Shown in pieces: positions 58,696 to 64,000 of a stretch of 64,000 nucleotides of DNA. The notes under the pieces were generated by a model. That model was not told the DNA's origin. It saw nothing but the letters and a program-made list of their open reading frames with translations, and searched no databases. The DNA comes from Cerasicoccus sp. TK19100 (GTDB taxonomy: Bacteria; Verrucomicrobiota; Verrucomicrobiia; Opitutales; Cerasicoccaceae), in assembly GCF_027257155.1 (NCBI RefSeq), contig NZ_JAPWDU010000004.1:248001-312000 (forward strand). The letters are read 5' to 3'. A program made the translations under genes and the position numbers. Numbering within the stretch: the stretch's first letter is position 1; every line of letters begins with the position of its first letter.

Positions 58696-59747
58696 CGCTG
58701 ATATAGAGGCAGGTAATTGTAGGGCATGGCAAGCACGGTTGTGTAAACCGCCGTCATGTAAACCGGTCCGCTATCGGCGCGACCACCGCCACCAAGTGTT
58801 CCCCAGTAGCAGTATGGGCCGTTTCGGTTTACGTTGCTCATAAAATGTTTGTGCACGCTCTCGTACCAGCGCACCCAGGTGTCACCACCGATCATATACT
58901 GCGCCGGTGCCGCATAGTAATTTCCGTAAGCGCCCCAGCCACCACCTTGATTATTAAAGAGGTAATCCGACGCCGGCGGGATCAACGGGTCATCATAAAT
59001 GCCGAGCACCTGCAGAGAGTAAATCGCCGCCGCCGTGCGCGCAAACCCCGGGCGATCCTGCCCCGCCTGATACGAAAAACCAGCCGAGCTCGGTGCCTTA
59101 CAATCGCGAATATACTGCACTGCTTTTTCAAAAACATCCTGCGGCACATCGATGCCCACATTACGCGCGGCACGGATGGCCACGGCCTGGACCACCGTCA
59201 CCGAAATATCAGCACCACTCGGGCGCGGCTTGTAGCGCCAGCCACCAGTGTGATCCTGTGAGCGCAGGATCACCTGCACCATCCGCTCAAGCGCGGGCCG
59301 GATTTCCGGGTTAAGCGTTTGCCCGTAAACTTCCGCCAGCACGAGGGTCACGATGCCGTGGCTATACATGTAGTGCCGTTGGTTGTTGGTGCGGATCTGG
59401 CCATCGGGCAGTACGATGCTCAGCAAGTAGTCCACGCCCTTGTCGACCGTGCGGCCATAGGGCCCCTCATTGGGTAGATTACCCGCGCACATGTAGGCGA
59501 CCAGCGTGTAGGCCGTCATCGCACCATAATATTGCTCACGACCAGGCGAGCCTTTGCCCCACGATCCGTTGGGCTGCTGCTGCGTAGCCAGCCAAGCCAG
59601 CGCACCCTCGATCACTTTCTCAGTCGCCGGGTCGATACTGGGCATTTCGAGCGCGTCGCCCTCGGCCGGAGCCGGGGGCAACTCTTGCGCAAAGACGGGT
59701 ACCGCCATCAATAGACAACCGGAAAGTGCTGTAAGAAATTTCTTCAT
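58692..59747 (-). CDS. Exported squalene-oxidase / prenyltransferase-repeat protein
   Basis: A 351-residue paralogue of the protein at 55633. Signal peptide MKKFLTALSGCLLMAVPVFA, then repeats EGALAWLATQQQPNGSWGKG, KGVDYLLSIVLPDGQIRTNN and KAVQYIRDCKAPSSAGFSYQ, and WGAYGNYYAAPAQYMIGGD near residue 270. The enzyme activity, if any, is unknown. It lies between the acidic repeat protein (2 bases) and the beta-domain protein (4-base overlap). Confidence 0.86.
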   Translation of the reverse strand: MKKFLTALSGCLLMAVPVFAQELPPAPAEGDALEMPSIDPATEKVIEGALAWLATQQQPNGSWGKGSPGREQYYGAMTAYTLVAYMCAGNLPNEGPYGRTVDKGVDYLLSIVLPDGQIRTNNQRHYMYSHGIVTLVLAEVYGQTLNPEIRPALERMVQVILRSQDHTGGWRYKPRPSGADISVTVVQAVAIRAARNVGIDVPQDVFEKAVQYIRDCKAPSSAGFSYQAGQDRPGFARTAAAIYSLQVLGIYDDPLIPPASDYLFNNQGGGWGAYGNYYAAPAQYMIGGDTWVRWYESVHKHFMSNVNRNGPYCYWGTLGGGGRADSGPVYMTAVYTTVLAMPYNYLPLYQR

Positions 59748-59749
59748 CG

Positions 59750-62428
59750 TTAACGCGTCCCCGTAGCCAGATTGCGGCGGTATTGCTCGATCATCGAGCG
59801 GTATTCATCGGGATAAGATTCACCCAGCGACTGGCGAATCGCCTCACGCTCGCGCGCGGGCAGCCCCGTGAACTCACCCTCGCCCAAAATGTTTGCATTA
59901 CCGGAATCCGTCTTGTCCCCGGTGGAGGAAAGTTTGTTGTCGTCAGTCGGGTCATCGGAGTTGGATTCAGCGGTGCTCTCAGTAGCCGGGCCCTCTGACT
60001 CACCTTCGCCTTCACCCTCGCCTTCTTCATTGGCTGCCATTTCGCCGCCCTCGCCTTCGCCCTCCATAGGCTCGCCGCCCTCACCGCTCATAGCTTCGCC
60101 CTCCTCGCCTTCGCCGGCTTGCTGGGCTTCAATCGCGGCGACTAAATCTCCCGCCTCGGCGTCGGCCTCCGCCCCCGCCAAAGCATTCTTCGCTTCGGCC
60201 AAAGCCGCCAAAGCCTCTTGCGCCTGAGCCTGTGCCGCCTGAGTATTGCCTGCTTGCAAATTCTGCTCCGCATTGGCGAGGGCTTCTTGCGCAGCAGCAA
60301 TAGCGGCTTGCGCAGCGGGGGGCAGCTCACCGGCGGCTTCACCTTCGCCGTCTTCTTCGCCCTCTTCCCCTTCATCGCCTTCGCCCTCAGCGGCGGCTTG
60401 CATTTCCTCGCCAGGCATCTGGCCTTCCTCGCCTTCGGCACCTTCTTCGCCCGCTTCAGCCATAGCCTCCTGACCTTCTTCGCCCTCTTGGCCTTCTTCT
60501 CCCTTCTGGCCTTCTTCGCCGGCATCGGCCATCACTTCATCACCTTGCTGGCCAGGATCCGCGGCATCCGCCATAGGCTCTTGTCCTTCTTCACCCTGCT
60601 CACCTTCTTGACCTTGTTCGCCGGCGTCGGCCTGGGCTTCCTGCCCCTGGTCACCTTGCTCACCGGCGTCTGCCTCGGCACCTTGTGGATCATTGGCGGC
60701 ATCCAGCGCATCGAGCGCATCGCCGATGTTGGCCAAGGCTTCCTCTTCGTTGCCTTGGTCGAGGTCATTTAATGCATCGTTCGTGGCGGCCTCGGCTGCA
60801 TCAAGTGCGTCGTTCGCTTGAGCCAGCTGTTCTTCGTTGGCGGCATTGGCGTTCTCCTCAGCCATGTCAGCTTGCGCCTCGGCCTGGTCATTAGCCGTTT
60901 GGTTTGCCGCAAGCAACAACAACTCCAGGGCTTCGTCCTGCGCATTGAGCACCAGCGCGCCACGACCATCGAACTGCATGCTCTGGCTCGCGGCTTCCAT
61001 CTTGCGAGCTGCCCGAGCAAGGATTTGCGCCGGTCCGGGATTCGAGTCGAGCGACTCCTTTTGCAGAAAGTCAGTAGAGTGCTTGATGCGGTCCTGCTCA
61101 CCACGGAGGTTATTTAAATTGCTATTGGTTTTCTCACGACGGCGCGTCTGGATATTGAGCGCGGTTTGCCACTCAATCAGCTTTTGCAGCTTGGCGGCGA
61201 AGTCCTGCAACTGCTCCTGTTGGTTCGGCTGATTCTGCTGCTCCTGTGCGGCGGCCTGCTCAGCAGCTTGCTGAAGCAAGCTTAGCGCTTGCTCTAAAAA
61301 TACAATGGCCTGCTGGGCAGGCTCAGCCGAAGCCTCACGCTCTTCCTTTTCTTTGGAGGGCATAATACGGCGAGCTGAACGCATCTTAGCCATGCCCTGA
61401 TAAATCGGGCCTGCGGCGTCCGGGGCTTCATCGCGCGCGGTCTCATAAACGCCAAGGGCGTCCTGCAGCACTACGCCCTGATAGCTGGCGACACTGTGCA
61501 TTGGATGCTCGCGCTCAAATTTCTTTTTAATGTCACTAACGATGAGAGTCTGCTCCTCGATGACTTTCTCCAACCGAGCGGCGAGTTGCTTCAGCTGCTC
61601 CGATCGCGGCGGCTTGGGCGTGAGGTAAGAAATCAGCTCGTTCATCGCATTGAGCGAGGCCTTCTCAAACGACACCGCGCTGAACACCTGCTCCTGGTCA
61701 AGCGCTTCGCGGGCACTGGAGAGCAAGCCCACGATTCGCTTTTGCTGGATCAACTGCAGGGCGCCTTTGTAGAGCGGCGCGTTTTCGGGGTCGTTGCTGG
61801 AAGCGATGATTTCAATCGTCGAGACCACATAATTAAACTGCTCGCTCAAGTCGCGCTGCTCCTCATATTGCGAGTCGAGCGAGGCGCGTTGATACTCATT
61901 GAGTGCCTTGCCCGGTTGAATGTCCTGCGCAAGGCTGACCCCCGCATCCATGTTACCTGCTTGACGCTGAACCAACTCCTGCAAAATCGCGGGCACCGCG
62001 GTGACGTCGCGCTTTTTGTTATACTCATTAACGAGGTCGCGCAAGGTAACCAGAACGGAAAGCTGCCCGCTGTAGGCACCCATCAAGTGCGCGCGCGCTT
62101 CGGCATCGGAACCGGCCGCCATCGCGGCATCCAGCTTAGCCAAAATCTTGGCCATCTCTTCCAGACTACTGTTGGACAAAAGCAAACGCGTGCGCTTTAA
62201 GTCCTCCACCTGATCGCCGGCTAGCCCATTGCGCTCGTATTCCAAAATGATCGCGTCGAGCTGCTGAATGATTTGCTGCGTCCGCTCACGCAAACGCTGC
62301 TGATCCATCTTTTTATCGCTCAGGACTGGCTTGGCCGGAACGCTCGCGGGTGCCTCCTGAGCATAGCCAAAAATGGGCGCAAAAAGGCAAAGCATCAGGA
62401 GTAACCAACGGCGGGGAAAAGTTTTCAT
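59750..62428 (-). CDS. Large exported protein with acidic low-complexity region (DUF4175-operon type)
   Basis: An 892-residue protein. A signal peptide (MKTFPRRWLLLMLCLFAPIF) precedes a long alpha-helical region (about 25-540, rich in Gln/Glu/Ala) and a low-complexity Glu/Gly/Gln/Ala stretch (about 590-840) that resembles a collagen-like or charged polymer, with EGEEGQEAMAEAGEEG. The end has LPAREREAIRQSLGESYPDE and YRSMIEQYRRNLAT, shared with partner proteins of DUF4175 genes. It may form a long scaffold across the periplasm. The ATG at 62428 is preferred over 62440 since it starts the signal peptide. The gene follows the DUF4175 gene by 51 bases. Confidence 0.8.
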   Translation of the reverse strand: MKTFPRRWLLLMLCLFAPIFGYAQEAPASVPAKPVLSDKKMDQQRLRERTQQIIQQLDAIILEYERNGLAGDQVEDLKRTRLLLSNSSLEEMAKILAKLDAAMAAGSDAEARAHLMGAYSGQLSVLVTLRDLVNEYNKKRDVTAVPAILQELVQRQAGNMDAGVSLAQDIQPGKALNEYQRASLDSQYEEQRDLSEQFNYVVSTIEIIASSNDPENAPLYKGALQLIQQKRIVGLLSSAREALDQEQVFSAVSFEKASLNAMNELISYLTPKPPRSEQLKQLAARLEKVIEEQTLIVSDIKKKFEREHPMHSVASYQGVVLQDALGVYETARDEAPDAAGPIYQGMAKMRSARRIMPSKEKEEREASAEPAQQAIVFLEQALSLLQQAAEQAAAQEQQNQPNQQEQLQDFAAKLQKLIEWQTALNIQTRRREKTNSNLNNLRGEQDRIKHSTDFLQKESLDSNPGPAQILARAARKMEAASQSMQFDGRGALVLNAQDEALELLLLAANQTANDQAEAQADMAEENANAANEEQLAQANDALDAAEAATNDALNDLDQGNEEEALANIGDALDALDAANDPQGAEADAGEQGDQGQEAQADAGEQGQEGEQGEEGQEPMADAADPGQQGDEVMADAGEEGQKGEEGQEGEEGQEAMAEAGEEGAEGEEGQMPGEEMQAAAEGEGDEGEEGEEDGEGEAAGELPPAAQAAIAAAQEALANAEQNLQAGNTQAAQAQAQEALAALAEAKNALAGAEADAEAGDLVAAIEAQQAGEGEEGEAMSGEGGEPMEGEGEGGEMAANEEGEGEGEGESEGPATESTAESNSDDPTDDNKLSSTGDKTDSGNANILGEGEFTGLPAREREAIRQSLGESYPDEYRSMIEQYRRNLATGTR

Positions 62429-62479
62429 AGTGTATAACATGTATGCTTAGGGCAAAAGGTCAAGAATGGTCCGGGGTGC

Positions 62480-64000
62480 CTATTCCTTCCGCTCAATGAT
62501 TTTGCCCAGCTCCTGGCTCGTCTCACGCTGGCCGCTGGCCACGCCGGAAATCTGGTTAAACTTGTCCAGCACGCGGTTGACGAGCTCCGCCTGCTTTTCC
62601 TCGGGGGTGACCACGCGGGCCACAAACCGGCGGCTCGCGCTACTGCCCGGTCCGGTAATGTCGTTGGTATCAGTCGCGACGACCCAATATTCGATGATGT
62701 CGTTGATGGACAAATCCAGTTCGCCCAACGGCCAGTCGTAGCGGTTGTGCACCGAAGCACCGGGCTGTGCGCCGAGGTCCAACTCGAAGGACTGCTCGTC
62801 GCCGCGATTGATTGAGTAATGGAGCTCAACCTTGCCGAGGCGGTTGTCATCCGTGGCCTTGAAGCTAAGCAACATGTTGGCATCCGGCGTGACGAGTTGC
62901 TGGATTTCGATCGGGAAAACGATGTCGATGGTCGGTGCTTGGTCTTCAATAATTCGGACCGGATAGGCCGGCGTCGCAGTCGAGGGAACGCCTGCTTCGT
63001 CAAACACGCGGACGCTGACACCGGTCAGGCCCTCAAGCGGAATGTCCACCGAGCCGCGAGCCTGGCTGTCGTTAGCGCCTACAACTTCCATCGGCACCTT
63101 TTGGCCGAGACCAGCCTGGTGAATGTCTCCGCCAGACAGCTCCTGGTTAGAATTTGCAATCAGTTCCAGCTTACCGCCGGGCAGCACATCCAGCTCTTGC
63201 AAGGATAGTGTGCGGGTGCGTTTGCCCGTGTAAGGTGGTGGCGTGTAGCGGGCCTCAACCTTGAGCAGCACCGGCTTGTCCTTGGTGCGCACGGTGTAAG
63301 TTTCACTTTGGCCGTCGCCCGCAAAAACAGTATACTCAAAAGACTCCGGCACGGACTCCAGCATCCGGTGGAAGATCCGCGGATCGCTCTCGGAAACCAT
63401 GATCGGGAACTCCATGCTCCGGCCCGATTCGTAGTCAATTTCAATGGTACCACCTTCCGGGATCACACCCTCGGTGCGGACTTGGATATCGAGGTCGTCG
63501 CCAAAGCCGATCACAGTATCGCCGGTGATGCCGTAAATCATCGTTTTGCGCGGCACGGGCTCCCACGAGAGCAAGGCGCGGCGCATTAAGGCCAAACCAG
63601 TGTCGCCGGCGAGCACAAAACCCGTCACCGCCGCCGCAGTAATAAAGAGCCCGCGCAAGAACATCTTGCCCGCTTCTTTCAACGGCACCGCCGGTCCAAA
63701 CTTCGTCTCCTGGGCCATGGTCTCGGTCTGCTCGTTGAGCGCACGCACCATGCTAACGGCGGTATTCGCGCCCAAGGCACCAGGCTGATTGAGCTGCAGA
63801 GTGGAGATGAGTCGCGACTTTAATTCCGGGTTCGCGCGCTCGACCAACAGCGCCGCCTCTTCGTCCGAAGGCGGATGTTTAAACGGCCAGATGACAAACT
63901 TATAAAACGCGCCGCCAATGAACAGGATCTCCGCAACCAGCGCCAGGAACCGCAGGAACCACGGCATGACCAGCCACCAGTCAATGAAGCAGCGCAGGGC
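62480..64000 (-). CDS. DUF4175-family membrane protein, 5' end beyond window
   Basis: The visible 506 residues lack the N-terminus: the frame is open from the stop at 62480 to base 64000, with ALRCFIDWWLV before the ATG at 63967, which is therefore probably internal. Two or three hydrophobic segments (about residues 15-35, 125-150) are followed by a large periplasmic beta-type region (IPLEGLTGVSVRVFDEAGVP, LSFKATDDNRLGKVELHYSI) typical of DUF4175 proteins. These occur with MoxR/VWA and squalene-repeat genes in operons of unknown role. The first gene of the visible operon; the promoter lies outside the window. Confidence 0.8.
   Translation of the reverse strand, partial: ALRCFIDWWLVMPWFLRFLALVAEILFIGGAFYKFVIWPFKHPPSDEEAALLVERANPELKSRLISTLQLNQPGALGANTAVSMVRALNEQTETMAQETKFGPAVPLKEAGKMFLRGLFITAAAVTGFVLAGDTGLALMRRALLSWEPVPRKTMIYGITGDTVIGFGDDLDIQVRTEGVIPEGGTIEIDYESGRSMEFPIMVSESDPRIFHRMLESVPESFEYTVFAGDGQSETYTVRTKDKPVLLKVEARYTPPPYTGKRTRTLSLQELDVLPGGKLELIANSNQELSGGDIHQAGLGQKVPMEVVGANDSQARGSVDIPLEGLTGVSVRVFDEAGVPSTATPAYPVRIIEDQAPTIDIVFPIEIQQLVTPDANMLLSFKATDDNRLGKVELHYSINRGDEQSFELDLGAQPGASVHNRYDWPLGELDLSINDIIEYWVVATDTNDITGPGSSASRRFVARVVTPEEKQAELVNRVLDKFNQISGVASGQRETSQELGKIIERKE

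Noticed and set aside
60142-60772. Overlapping frames within the acidic repeat region
   Set aside because: Low-complexity codon repeats keep several frames open; the signal peptide and family C-terminus support only the frame at 59750-62428.

Overview
The window is about 64 kb of protein-coding bacterial chromosome. I see no rRNA, tRNA, CRISPR array, integrase or transposase. Several traits point to a Verrucomicrobiota member, probably class Opitutia; this is inference from gene content, not a phylogenetic test. They are five PEP-CTERM secreted proteins, a TonB system with a DUF3450 gene and a separate long ExbB, a DUF4175 / squalene-oxidase-repeat operon, ebo-type genes, few clear Shine-Dalgarno sites, and many tightly packed or overlapping genes.

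Region 1 (1-2.6 kb, minus): a CstA-type transporter followed by a galactose mutarotase that runs off the left edge. Region 2 (2.8-17.6 kb, minus): a long run that looks like one locus. It reads DUF3450, long ExbB, short ExbB, ExbD, ExbD, TonB, TPR protein, two unknown exported proteins, a 1140-residue TonB-dependent receptor, an exported beta-helix-like protein and a PEP-CTERM protein closed by a clear terminator, then a DUF1573 protein and an unknown exported protein. The first ten genes are spaced by -4 to 29 bases. The likely reading is one dedicated system for energised outer-membrane uptake or surface assembly.

Region 3 (17.8-25.1 kb): an EF-hand protein, then a plus-strand chain of a RelE-like protein, phosphatidylserine synthase and an AddA-like helicase-nuclease. 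A LacI regulator and a PEP-CTERM gene follow. Just after them lies a 57-base relic matching the last 18 codons and stop of the helicase, which suggests this pair was inserted or that a duplication decayed. Region 4 (25.4-31.9 kb) is accessory in character: an FAD dehydrogenase, palindromic repeats, an HU-like protein with an in-frame 24-base tandem repeat, a 22-base-phased direct repeat, an AT-rich segment with an unknown two-helix membrane protein and a sulfatase-modifying-factor-like protein, and a toxin-antitoxin pair with a shortened toxin.

Region 5 (31.9-45.1 kb): a hydroxypyruvate-isomerase-like enzyme, hybrid histidine kinase, orphan peptide-binding lipoprotein, pilin-like exported protein, PEP-CTERM protein, polyprenyl synthase, FmdB zinc ribbon, a zinc-ribbon plus HEAGH membrane protein, a divergent PurA, and two dehydrogenases. 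Region 6 (45.1-53.4 kb): a PEP-CTERM gene and LacI gene with paired operator-like palindromes, a metallophosphoesterase, then a riboflavin / housekeeping group (RibBX-like, RibH, NusB, FtsY) interrupted by another PEP-CTERM gene, and an SDR oxidoreductase.

Region 7 (53.4-64 kb, minus): a nine-gene operon beginning before the right edge: DUF4175 protein, acidic repeat protein, squalene-oxidase-repeat protein, two or three exported proteins, a second squalene-oxidase-repeat protein, an 89-residue unknown, an EboB-like TatD hydrolase and an EboE-like TIM-barrel protein. Palindromes that start GTAG and end CTAC recur near gene ends through the window and may be a mobile repeat family that also serves as terminators.
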